A stretch of 18,054 bases of DNA. Source: an uncultured Lacibacter sp. (lineage in GTDB: Bacteria > Bacteroidota > Bacteroidia > Chitinophagales > Chitinophagaceae). The stretch is taken from positions 1 to 18,054 of the forward strand of contig NZ_CAMLGT010000045.1 in the NCBI RefSeq assembly GCF_946479605.1, written 5' to 3'. Below the pieces are notes generated by a model. That model ran no database searches, was not told the origin of the DNA, and worked only from the letters and a program-made list of their open reading frames with translations. Below, piece by piece: positions 1 through 7,400 of the stretch (position 1 is the first letter of the stretch; every line of letters starts with the position of its first letter). The translations under genes and the position numbers were made by a program.

Positions 1-1
1 A

Positions 2-1204
2 CTAATCGAATTTCAACGGATCGGGGGCGCCGCATAAATTGCGGAGATGGTTGAAGGCTTTAAACAGTTGCCCGTTTTTGATGTTGTCACGTACTGTTTC
101 CACATTGTCTTTGTTACTGTAATAGCTGGTGGGGATGCCTATGTCTGCTTGCATTTGTACACTTACTTTCGCTTCGCTGTAATTGTATTCAAACACCCGG
201 AAGAGTTTTTTTCCCTGTTTGGCAAACAACCCGATGCCGCAGGGGAAGGTAGCTTCTCTTGCTTTTTCCAATGTTACAAAGCCATTCAAAAAAGTATAAT
301 GAAAAGGCTTTACCTGTTCCACATCTTTCATTGAAAACTGGATGGCAAAGCGTTTTGCTATTCTTCTTTCTTCAAAGGCTAAATATTTCGGTACACGGTA
401 ATTGTACGTCCATTCAATGAGCAGGCTGTCTGTATTGTGCAGCTGGGTTATTTTTATACCGGTGTACTTTACTTCAACTGCGCCTTCATAATTGCCATAT
501 TGATCGTAGGAAGTTCCATAATAGCTGAGCTCTTTGGGATGATTGTTGTAAATATAATCGAGGGTTTCGTTAAACGAAGCTTTTCCTTCGATCTCTTTCG
601 GTTTGAATACTTCCGTTTTGAAAAGGGATGGATTTTCTTTTGCCAGTTGCGAAAGCCGTTTAAATGCTTTGTCCAGATCATTTACAGAAGCCTGTTCGGC
701 CTGGGAAACAAACAGGCTTAACGTATCCGATTTAGAAGCAGGGTATCCGCCATCCATTGCTCCTGTAAGAAAATTATAAAATTTTGATTGATAGATTACC
801 GGTTGTGTTTTAGTAAAAGCTACTTTAATAGTAAATGCCTTATTGTAATCAGATTTTGTTGCAGTAGCGGATTGATAGGCTGCCCAATTGATATCAGACA
901 CATGTGTCTGGAAAACTGTATGATAGTTATCTTGGCGTTTGGTGGTGCTGAATTCTACCTGGTACACATATTTTCCGCCGGTAAATTGTGCATCCGTTAA
1001 AGTGGATGCTGCATGACCTGAAGGGTTTATGCTTCCAATGGCTGTTCGCAGCTTTTTGTTGATGAACTGTACACATTCTGCTGCTGTTGATGCAGCAGTA
1101 ATTGGCGGACTTGCAGTTGCAGTAGCGCTTGGTACGGTTACCTGTTGTGCTTCAGCATATGAAAAGAGAAGGGTTGCAAAAAGCACCAAACAATATTTCT
1201 TCAT
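2..1204 (-). CDS. Secreted protein of unknown function (400 aa)
   Basis: I do not recognise this family. The chosen start is an ATG at 1204 because it opens directly onto a classic signal peptide (MKKYCLVLFATLLFSYAEA, likely cleaved before QQ). An in-frame start at 1291 would add 29 residues of unremarkable sequence that overlap the upstream gene. The mature part begins with a Thr/Ala/Ser-rich low-complexity stretch, then a mixed alpha/beta-looking region rich in Tyr, Lys and Asn with no transmembrane segment and no recognisable catalytic motif. The stop codon (TAG) is at 2-4, so the gene is complete. It lies 46 bp downstream of another small secreted protein on the same strand, so the two are probably co-transcribed. 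Its location is probably periplasmic or extracellular. The reading frame is secure; function is unknown. Confidence 0.85.
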   Translation of the reverse strand: MKKYCLVLFATLLFSYAEAQQVTVPSATATASPPITAASTAAECVQFINKKLRTAIGSINPSGHAASTLTDAQFTGGKYVYQVEFSTTKRQDNYHTVFQTHVSDINWAAYQSATATKSDYNKAFTIKVAFTKTQPVIYQSKFYNFLTGAMDGGYPASKSDTLSLFVSQAEQASVNDLDKAFKRLSQLAKENPSLFKTEVFKPKEIEGKASFNETLDYIYNNHPKELSYYGTSYDQYGNYEGAVEVKYTGIKITQLHNTDSLLIEWTYNYRVPKYLAFEERRIAKRFAIQFSMKDVEQVKPFHYTFLNGFVTLEKAREATFPCGIGLFAKQGKKLFRVFEYNYSEAKVSVQMQADIGIPTSYYSNKDNVETVRDNIKNGQLFKAFNHLRNLCGAPDPLKFD

Positions 1205-1250
1205 AACGGTAAACGGGTAATTACATTGATTGGAATAAGTAAAAACAGTA

Positions 1251-1676
1251 TTACAGGTTGTTGCAGTTGAAATGAAAATTGGTGTACACAACCTGGTATC
1301 CTTTGTCTTTTTGCTCAGCTGCCCATTGTGTCAGCCGTTGGTCGGCCTGTTCTTTTGTTAAAAGCAATTCTGATGTGCTGTGCTGCCGGGTTTCAATTGT
1401 TCTGATATCGTTGGTTTGCGCATAAGGAAACGCACTGTTGTAATTTGCTTTCAGATAATCTGCATAGCCACGGGCAGCAGCTTTGCTGAAATCGCTGCCG
1501 CTGCTTCGCTTGCAACTGGCATAGCCGGGGTAGTAAATAACTTTGCTGGCATAACCTGTTCCGTTTTTTGAACCATCCACAACCAGAATGGAATAATAAC
1601 CTTTCTCTTGTTTGCTGAGGGTGGTAAATGATAAAACGGGGGCGCATACAATCGCTAATAGAATCAGTACTTTCAT
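1251..1676 (-). CDS. Small secreted protein of unknown function (141 aa)
   Basis: The protein starts with a short hydrophobic leader (MKVLILLAIVCAPVLSFTT) typical of an exported protein. The Cys at residue 11 is preceded by Val, so it is a poor lipobox. The mature part contains a Gly/Tyr-rich segment (residues about 27-60) and two Cys residues, one near residue 54 and one four residues from the C terminus, which could form a disulfide in the periplasm. Residues 100-125 form a Gln/Lys/Glu-rich probable helix. No family is recognised. It is the first gene of a probable two-gene unit with the 400-aa secreted protein 46 bp downstream. Shadow frames over 1393-1755 are less plausible because they have no leader and skewed composition. 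Confidence 0.75.
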   Translation of the reverse strand: MKVLILLAIVCAPVLSFTTLSKQEKGYYSILVVDGSKNGTGYASKVIYYPGYASCKRSSGSDFSKAAARGYADYLKANYNSAFPYAQTNDIRTIETRQHSTSELLLTKEQADQRLTQWAAEQKDKGYQVVYTNFHFNCNNL

Positions 1677-2062
1677 TTTCGTTTTTTTGGGTAAATAATG
1701 TAATTCTGTTTTTTAAGTTGCACTTTACAAAAAAATCCTGATAAACGGCCCGCAAAACATTTTACAGGGGCACTCCTGTGTGAAGATAAATTCGAATCGC
1801 ATGTGAGCCAATACCTAAAAAGGAGTACAAACGCCGCCTGCATCTGCATAGGCAGGGCCCTCATTCGGCTATTAGCAACAGGTGATCTTTAACTTAGTGT
1901 AAGAGGTTGCTGAGAAAAAGTACGTTGTGAAAATGAGCGTACGCAGCAGCCCTTTCAGGAAACTCATCCCGGAGAAGCTGTGCCGGCAAGAACTGCGGGT
2001 TGTTTTGGAACAATAGTTGTGCGGTTTATAAAACTGACTGGTGAGAAAGCCTGCTTCATTTC

Positions 2063-2096
2063 AACAGGTAATTCAAAATAGGTGTTTTCACCTGTT
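2063..2096. promoter_or_regulatory. Inverted repeat upstream of the histidine kinase
   Basis: AACAGGT (2063-2069) is the exact reverse complement of ACCTGTT (2090-2096). Nested inside is a second, competing hairpin, AGGTG-TTTT-CACCT (2080-2093). The repeat is about 80-110 bp upstream of the kinase ATG and directly before a weak Bacteroidota-type promoter pair. It could be an operator or an RNA hairpin. No T-tract follows, so a terminator is unlikely. Function is inferred only from position. Confidence 0.3.
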
Positions 2097-2123
2097 TGTT
2101 TCAAGTGGTAATAGCTATGTTTT
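2095..2123 (+). promoter_or_regulatory. Possible Bacteroidota-type promoter for the signalling cluster
   Basis: TTTG at 2095-2098 and TATGTTTT at 2116-2123 resemble the Bacteroidota -33 (TTTG) and -7 (TAnnTTTG) elements, with a 17-nt spacer and the last G replaced by T. Transcription would begin near 2130, leaving a leader of about 45 nt before the ATG at 2175. The match is weak because the region is T-rich. Confidence 0.2.
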
Positions 2124-2174
2124 TTTTGCAGCAGGAAGGTTATCTTGTTTCTCTCACCAGCAACTTGCTATTCA

Positions 2175-3971
2175 ATGGAAGACAATCATCAGCAATCCAC
2201 AGCAACAAGTCATTTGTTGAAACGGCAGTCTTTACAACGGAAACTGCCCTTCCTCATGTTTATCCTGTTGGTGGTTATGATGCTGGCCTTTGGCCTGCTG
2301 TCGTACCTCGGTATCCGCAAAACGGCTGATGAAGCGGCCAGGGAGCGGTTGCTTATTTTATCGCAACAGCTGGCAGGTATGTACACCCAGTCGGCTGTAC
2401 CTGTGCTGAATACAACAAGGGCTGCAGCTGCTAACAATGCTGTTAAATCGTTTCTTCTTTCCGCAGGTAAAGATTCTGCTGCTTCGGTAAACAGGTTACT
2501 GCAAAAATTAAAACTTGACAGTACATGGATCAATGTACAACTGCTTGATGCAAACGGGCAGGAGCTTGCTGCTTCGAACACAAGCGACATGTACGACTCG
2601 TTAAAACTGTCAACCATTATACCCGGTTATCCATCAACTGCCGATACCGGTTTGGTGAGCAGGTTGTATGTAAAGGGCGAAGCGTTTTATTATGCAATAT
2701 GTGCTGCTGTAGTGCATGAAGGTAAGCTGGCGGGCTATCTGCTGCGCTGGCGCAAAATGTACAATTCAAAAGAAAATATTGAACGTGTATCGCAACTGCT
2801 GGGGAAAGAAGTGGTGTTGTTTGTGGGCAATGCCGATGGCAGTTTGTGGAGCGACTTGCGTACAGCTGTTAATGGCTTGCCTGCCACAGCGGGTGCAGAT
2901 GAAGCACTGATTACATACAACCGGAACAACCAGGGTTACCTGGCAGCACAATCGCTTGTGCGCAATACCGAATGGAAAGTAATGGTGGCCATGCCCCGGG
3001 CAAACGTGTTGCAGCCTGCAAATGAATTTTTAAAAATAGCCATCAGCAGTGCAGTGCTGCTGCTGATTATTGGCATTATACTAACATGGCTGCTCAGCCG
3101 CAGTATAACAAAGCCTGTTGAAAAACTGGCAGCTGCTGCAGAGGGTATTGCAAGGGGCGATTTTAATCAACGGGTGGAGTTGAAACGTAGCGATGAATTA
3201 GGTGCATTATCGCATGCCTTTAATGTAATGGCAAAGGAGGTAAACGATACACAGAAGAACCTGGAGGCCATTGTGGCAAAACGAACAGCGCAACTGGAAC
3301 AGGCCAATAAAGAGCTGGAAGCTTTTTCGTATTCTGTATCACACGATTTGCGTGCACCATTGCGTGCAGTAAGTGGTTATGCAGCAATGCTGCGTGAAGA
3401 TCATGCAGCATCGCTTGATGATGATGGAAAACGTATTGCCGATGCCATTATAAAAAATGCACGCATGATGGGGCAGCTGATTGATGATCTGATTGGCTTT
3501 TCACGCATTAACCGAAAGGAAGCAGATGTGCACGAAGTAAATATGCAGCAGCTGGTGGAGCAGGTGGTGGATGAACTGAAAACACAACGCATGGAAAAGA
3601 ACTATCGTTTTGTACTGCATCCATTACCTGCTTGCAAAACCGATCCGCAGCTGATAAAGCAGGTGTGGATAAACCTGATTGATAATGCCATGAAATACTC
3701 TGCACTGGAGGATGAGCCTGTTATTGAAATTGGTGCCACACATACAAACGGCAAAGTAGAATATTATGTAAAAGATAATGGTGTGGGGTTTGATATGAAA
3801 TACAGTGATAAACTGTTTGGTGTGTTTCAACGTTTGCACCGGCAGGATGAATTTGAAGGAACAGGCATTGGTCTTGCATTGGTAAAACGGATTATTGAAC
3901 GGCAGAATGGTTCTTTGCGTGCCGAAGGAAGTATTGGCAGCGGGGCTGTTTTTTCATTCAGCTTTTCCTGA
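2175..3971 (+). CDS. Membrane sensor histidine kinase (HAMP-HisKA-HATPase)
   Basis: This is a complete inner-membrane sensor kinase of 598 residues. There is a transmembrane helix at about residues 24-47, an external sensor region of about 235 residues (Cache-like by size and position, not by motif), a second helix at about 285-308, and a HAMP linker (SITKPVEKLAAAAEGIARGD). A coiled segment then leads to the H-box SVSHDLRAPLRAVSGY with phospho-acceptor His390. The catalytic domain has the N-box NLIDNAMKYS (Asn504), G1 DNGVGF (Asp534), the F-box LFGVFQRLH and G2 GTGIGLALV, so all catalytic motifs are intact. The start is uncertain: a TTG at 2145, preceded by AGGAAGG, would add 10 residues, but I prefer the ATG at 2175. 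A response regulator follows 28 bp downstream and is the likely phosphotransfer partner. The H-box style resembles phytochrome-type kinases that work with Rcp1-like regulators. The signal is unknown. Confidence 0.93.
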   Translation: MEDNHQQSTATSHLLKRQSLQRKLPFLMFILLVVMMLAFGLLSYLGIRKTADEAARERLLILSQQLAGMYTQSAVPVLNTTRAAAANNAVKSFLLSAGKDSAASVNRLLQKLKLDSTWINVQLLDANGQELAASNTSDMYDSLKLSTIIPGYPSTADTGLVSRLYVKGEAFYYAICAAVVHEGKLAGYLLRWRKMYNSKENIERVSQLLGKEVVLFVGNADGSLWSDLRTAVNGLPATAGADEALITYNRNNQGYLAAQSLVRNTEWKVMVAMPRANVLQPANEFLKIAISSAVLLLIIGIILTWLLSRSITKPVEKLAAAAEGIARGDFNQRVELKRSDELGALSHAFNVMAKEVNDTQKNLEAIVAKRTAQLEQANKELEAFSYSVSHDLRAPLRAVSGYAAMLREDHAASLDDDGKRIADAIIKNARMMGQLIDDLIGFSRINRKEADVHEVNMQQLVEQVVDELKTQRMEKNYRFVLHPLPACKTDPQLIKQVWINLIDNAMKYSALEDEPVIEIGATHTNGKVEYYVKDNGVGFDMKYSDKLFGVFQRLHRQDEFEGTGIGLALVKRIIERQNGSLRAEGSIGSGAVFSFSFS

Positions 3972-3999
3972 TCATTCACTCTGAAAAAATTGATGATAT

Positions 4000-4443
4000 A
4001 TGTTACAGGAAGTGGAAATTTTACTGGTGGAAGATAATATGGCTGATGCCGAGTTAACCATCAGGGCGCTCAACAAAGCAAAGATCGCCAACAGTATTCT
4101 TCATTTGAAAGATGGAGCCGAAGCAATTGATTATTTGTTTGGAAAAGGTGTGTATGCCGACAGGGATCTCACCAAATTGCCGAGGGTGATACTGCTGGAT
4201 ATTAAAATGCCAAAGGTTGATGGTATTGAAGTGTTACGCCAGCTGAAGGCAAGTGAGCACACCAAAGTAATTCCTGTTGTGATCATGACTTCTTCCAGCG
4301 AAGAAAGAGATATTGTATCAAGTTATGAACTGGGCGTAAACAGTTATGTGGTAAAACCTGTAGGGTTCGAAGATTTTGCAAAAGCAGTTGGCGAGCTGGG
4401 TTTTTACTGGATGTTGCTGAATAAATCAATCAATAATCTGTAA
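4000..4443 (+). CDS. Single-domain response regulator (CheY/Rcp1-like)
   Basis: The 147 residues form one receiver domain and nothing else. Visible receiver residues are the acidic pair Glu11-Asp12 (LLVEDN), the phospho-acceptor Asp67 ([11 protein letters not shown]), Thr97-Ser98 at the end of beta-4 (VIMTSS) and Lys119 (VVKP). The long alpha-2/beta-3 loop (residues 45-60) and the C-terminal helix ending FYWMLLN are typical of the Rcp1-like class paired with phytochrome-type kinases. There is no DNA-binding or enzymatic output domain, so it must signal by protein-protein contact or serve as a phosphate relay. It lies 28 bp after the membrane kinase and 8 bp before a receiver-kinase hybrid, so the three genes are almost certainly one operon. 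Confidence 0.95.
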   Translation: MLQEVEILLVEDNMADAELTIRALNKAKIANSILHLKDGAEAIDYLFGKGVYADRDLTKLPRVILLDIKMPKVDGIEVLRQLKASEHTKVIPVVIMTSSSEERDIVSSYELGVNSYVVKPVGFEDFAKAVGELGFYWMLLNKSINNL

Positions 4444-4451
4444 CAGTTGTA

Positions 4452-5501
4452 ATGAAGAGGGTATTGCATATTGTTCATCTTGAAGATCTGGATTCCGATG
4501 CAGAACTGGTAGCCTATGTGCTGAAGAAGGGCGGAATGAATTGTGTGATACGCAGGGCAGTGAACAGGCAGCAGTTTGAAGAGTTGCTGCAGTACAGCCG
4601 TCCCGATCTTATTCTTAGTGATCATTCGCTTCCTTCTTTTAATTCGCAGGAAGCATTGCAGATAGTACAAGGAATTGATGCTTCTATTCCCTTCATCCTG
4701 ATTACCTCTACTGTTTCGGAAGATTATGCCGTGCAGATCATGAAACAGGGGGCCAGTGATTATATTCTCAAAGACAGGATGCAGCGCTTGCCCAGTGCAG
4801 TTACAGCTGCCATTGAAAAATATGAGGCCGAAGCAACCCTTGCACGGCAACGGATGCTGCAGGAAAAGCTAATGGTACGCACAGGCATTATTGCACAGGA
4901 AAAAGTGCGCAACGAAATTGGTATTGAGTTACATGATAATATTAACCAGATACTGGCAGCTTCTAAACTTTTTCTTGATAAAGCATTAAAACAAAAAACC
5001 GAACAGGATGATCTGCTTTTACGCAGCAAAGAGCATTTACTGAAAGCAATTGATGAGATCAGGCGTTTATCGCATCAAAGTGTTACACCATCGCTTGAAA
5101 GCATCAGCTTGTGCCAGATCATACGTGATATTATTGAGGATATACACCAGAGTTCATCACTGCACATAAGTTTCAAAGCCGATGGGTTTGATGAGGAACT
5201 GGCAGGCAGGGAGTTAAAACTCACCATCTACAGAATTGTGCAGGAGCAGCTGAGCAATATTCTTAAGCACAGTGAAGCGACGAATGCATTTGTGCGGATT
5301 TATCCGGATGAAGAATCATTGATCCTGCTGATTGGTGATGATGGAAAAGGAGCCAGCCTTGAAGAGAAAGGAAATGGTATTGGGTTAAACAATATTAAAA
5401 ACAGGGTTGGTTATTTTGATGGTGAACTGATGATTCAGACCTCACCCGGCAACGGGTTTACATTAAAGGCCGTTATTCCTGCTTCAAAACTGGCGGACTA
5501 G
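4452..5501 (+). CDS. Receiver-histidine kinase hybrid (REC-HisKA_3-HATPase)
   Basis: This is a cytoplasmic protein of 349 residues. Residues 1-125 form a receiver domain with Glu11/Asp12, phospho-acceptor Asp57 (LILSDHSLP), Thr85-Ser86 and Lys107 (YILKD). A helical linker leads to a HisKA_3-type dimerisation/phosphotransfer segment with His161 in ELHDNINQILAASKLFL. The ATP-binding domain has N-box Asn269 (QEQLSNILKHS), G1 Asp296 (GDDGKG) and G2 GNGIGLNNIKNRV (307-319). Everything needed for catalysis is present. The architecture implies a kinase controlled by phosphorylation of its own receiver, probably by the upstream membrane kinase. It starts 8 bp after the single-domain regulator. No separate DNA-binding partner is visible. 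The downstream protein at 5764-6966 is a degenerate paralogue of its kinase half. Confidence 0.93.
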   Translation: MKRVLHIVHLEDLDSDAELVAYVLKKGGMNCVIRRAVNRQQFEELLQYSRPDLILSDHSLPSFNSQEALQIVQGIDASIPFILITSTVSEDYAVQIMKQGASDYILKDRMQRLPSAVTAAIEKYEAEATLARQRMLQEKLMVRTGIIAQEKVRNEIGIELHDNINQILAASKLFLDKALKQKTEQDDLLLRSKEHLLKAIDEIRRLSHQSVTPSLESISLCQIIRDIIEDIHQSSSLHISFKADGFDEELAGRELKLTIYRIVQEQLSNILKHSEATNAFVRIYPDEESLILLIGDDGKGASLEEKGNGIGLNNIKNRVGYFDGELMIQTSPGNGFTLKAVIPASKLAD

Positions 5502-5763
5502 GCGGCTGCAGATGCGGATATTGTAAAGGCAATACCTCTGTTTTTTCACCTGAACCAGTTGTTTGTTCCGCTTTCAAAGCTTTGTAGTCCGGATTACTCA
5601 TGTGGCTGCCGGTATCACTTATTCATCTCAGGAATAGTTTCTACAGGTTATCAGGAAAAAAACCTAATTATTAAAACAAGTAAGAGCAAAAACACCGCTC
5701 CGTTTTGTTTTGGTCTACTTTCGGTATTGACTTTTATTATCCAATATCCTGAATCCTCTTAGT

Positions 5764-6966
5764 ATGAACAGCGCTTCGTCTGTTGATGATGTGGTAAAAC
5801 ACAACGTGTTAACCGGGTTTAACCGGTTTATCTATATTGCTCTTATTGCTATTGGCATCAATATAACCGACAGCATCATGTCGGGCTACGGCGATTTTTA
5901 TGATGTATATGTGCTGCTGGCTGCAGCATGTGTACTGGTTGTATCGCTGCTGTTGCATCACTGGAAATATACATTGTGGGCAAAGATCATTTCCGGGCTC
6001 ACATTTAATGTGGCGTTTATGCTCATTGGTTTGCACTTGGGTATAAAAAGTGCAACATACCTCTATTATTTTCCGCTCATACTTGCCTATATTTATTTGT
6101 TTCGCACAGAAGGGAAACGGCAGTATGTGGTCCTGTTTTCAGTTGTTACCATTTGCTTCCTGCTTGTGTCATTGCTGTTTGCCGATGATAAATTTCAGTT
6201 CCCTGCTGAACAGATACTGGAAGCAAAACGTACATTTTATCTTGCCTTTTTTATTTCTTTCTCGTTAACAGTTTATTATTTCATTCTTATTTACAATTAC
6301 CAGGAAGCATTGTACAAGCGCAACATGTCGCTTGAAGACGGTTACAGGAAACAGGAGCTTCGTTCTGTTATCGAAAAACAGGAAACAGCCAACCAGAACG
6401 TTGTATATGAGTTGAGAGATAATGTGAACCAGATGCTGGCAGCATCAAAAATGTATTTGGGTGAGGCCATGACAAGGCAGGATAACAGCGAACTGCTTGC
6501 AAAAAGTTATTCCCTTACTAATGATGCCATCAATGCAGTAACCCTGTTGTGTATTAAACTGCACCCTGCTGTGATTGCCGATATTGGTTTGGTTGATGGT
6601 ACACGTGAATACATTATTGAACTGAAGAAAGTAAACAACATTCATGTTCAGTTTGAGTATAATGATCTTACTGTTGAAACGATCAGTCAAAACGATAAGT
6701 TCTCTGTTTTCAGGATACTGCAGGATTATCTTGATCTTGTACTGAACAATTCATCGGCAACAAAAGTGCTGTTGAATGTGTTATATAAACCTTCCCGGGT
6801 AACGCTGGTGCTCAGCCAGAATGATCTTCAGTTCAACTTTGTTAAGGCAATCAATAACTCCGCACAAAGCAGCATTCATAACCGCATCACTTATTTTAAC
6901 GGAACTGTTCATCAAAGGATAGATGAGGATTTTGAAACTTCTTTTATTGAGCTTTCGCTTGGGTAA
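5764..6966 (+). CDS. Six-helix membrane protein with degenerate histidine kinase core (pseudokinase)
   Basis: The 400 residues begin with about six hydrophobic helices (roughly 21-38, 48-66, 72-91, 98-113, 120-139, 157-177), then a short helix and a kinase-like C-terminal half (200-400). The C-terminal half is clearly related to the hybrid kinase upstream: ELRDNVNQMLAASKMYL here matches ELHDNINQILAASKLFL there, and the N-box to G2 region aligns without gaps at a constant offset of 56 residues. The catalytic residues are lost: His161 is Arg218 (codon AGA), the N-box Asn269 is Leu325, Asp296 and Gly298 of G1 are Gln352 and Asp354, and G309/G311 of G2 are Asn365 and Ala367. The frame is open and well composed, so it is not a recent pseudogene. 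It is probably a membrane sensor or scaffold that pairs with the live kinase. It lies 262 bp after the hybrid kinase, so it may have its own promoter. Confidence 0.88.
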   Translation: MNSASSVDDVVKHNVLTGFNRFIYIALIAIGINITDSIMSGYGDFYDVYVLLAAACVLVVSLLLHHWKYTLWAKIISGLTFNVAFMLIGLHLGIKSATYLYYFPLILAYIYLFRTEGKRQYVVLFSVVTICFLLVSLLFADDKFQFPAEQILEAKRTFYLAFFISFSLTVYYFILIYNYQEALYKRNMSLEDGYRKQELRSVIEKQETANQNVVYELRDNVNQMLAASKMYLGEAMTRQDNSELLAKSYSLTNDAINAVTLLCIKLHPAVIADIGLVDGTREYIIELKKVNNIHVQFEYNDLTVETISQNDKFSVFRILQDYLDLVLNNSSATKVLLNVLYKPSRVTLVLSQNDLQFNFVKAINNSAQSSIHNRITYFNGTVHQRIDEDFETSFIELSLG

Positions 6967-7067
6967 ACAAAATGGCAGAAATGCATGCCGGTTACAGTGT
7001 ATTCACCTGCAGTTGGTTATAACGAAAGCTGTGCATTTGGTCTCCTGTTTTTTTACGCAATTGTAAC

Positions 7068-7086
7068 TGGCCTCAAATTTGAGCCA
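7068..7086. promoter_or_regulatory. Palindrome upstream of the small charged protein
   Basis: A perfect 12-bp palindrome, CTCAAATTTGAG (7072-7083), is extended by TGG on the left and CCA on the right with one unpaired C at 7071, giving 9-bp arms. It has no T-tract on either strand, so a protein-binding site fits better than a terminator. It lies 24-42 bp before the ATG at 7110 and about 100 bp after the pseudokinase stop. A second short hairpin (ACATAA-AATC-TTATGT, 7093-7108) ends next to that start codon. Confidence 0.35.
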
Positions 7087-7109
7087 GCCATTACATAAAA
7101 TCTTATGTT

Positions 7110-7316
7110 ATGGCAGAGAACAAAACAAAGAAGAATAAAACAGATGAGGAATCAGCTGTAATAAAACCAGATCCTGAAACATTGCACAAAACCGATCCGC
7201 AGGATAATATGAAGGGCCCCATTTCTTCGCTGGTGAATGGTGTAAAGGAAGTGGTGGAAGAAAATGATAAAGTATCAAAAGAAGAAGCAACGAAGAAAAG
7301 AGATGCGCATATGTAA
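7110..7316 (+). CDS. Small highly charged protein of unknown function (68 aa)
   Basis: The product is very hydrophilic, rich in Lys, Glu and Asp, with no Cys or Trp, no signal peptide and no hydrophobic helix. It is probably cytoplasmic and largely disordered apart from a possible helix near residues 38-52 (GPISSLVNGVKEVVEE). An ATG at 7110 with a purine-rich A/G context supports the start. The frame on the opposite strand (7108-7290) is a mirror of the same codons and looks low-complexity. The gene follows the signalling cluster by 143 bp on the same strand and is preceded by two small palindromes, so it may have its own promoter. I do not recognise the family. Confidence 0.65.
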   Translation: MAENKTKKNKTDEESAVIKPDPETLHKTDPQDNMKGPISSLVNGVKEVVEENDKVSKEEATKKRDAHM

Positions 7317-7400
7317 TTGAGTTACGGGTTAAAGGTTATGGGTAGTTTGAAAGCAATAAATAATTCTGTGTTCATCTGTTACATCAGTGAGCACCTGAAA

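Larger units (their letters stand above)
1677..2174. other. Long intergenic spacer between divergent genes
   Basis: About 500 bp lie between the start of the minus-strand secreted protein and the plus-strand histidine kinase. Short open frames here (for example 1673-1864 minus and 2096-2329 plus) lack a plausible start context and have low-complexity or atypical translations, so I see no gene. The only structured part is the inverted repeat and weak promoter-like boxes at 2063-2123, listed separately. The remainder shows nothing recognisable. Confidence 0.6.

Noticed and set aside
2116..2329. Alternative frame starting at 2096 over the kinase N terminus
   Set aside because: It ends after 77 residues and overlaps the kinase coding sequence, which has clear domain structure in another frame.
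5684..5712. GAGC...GCTC stem followed by a T-rich run as a terminator for the hybrid kinase gene
   Set aside because: The stem is only 4 bp with a 9-nt loop, too weak to call a terminator.
5559..5762. 67-aa open frame between the hybrid kinase and the pseudokinase
   Set aside because: Composition is atypical (Cys, Ser and Phe rich with no domain), there is no plausible start context, and it occupies the presumed promoter region of the downstream gene.
7108..7290. Minus-strand 60-aa frame opposite the small charged protein
   Set aside because: Its Leu/Pro/His-rich translation is what antisense reading of Lys/Glu codons gives; the plus-strand frame has normal codon choice.
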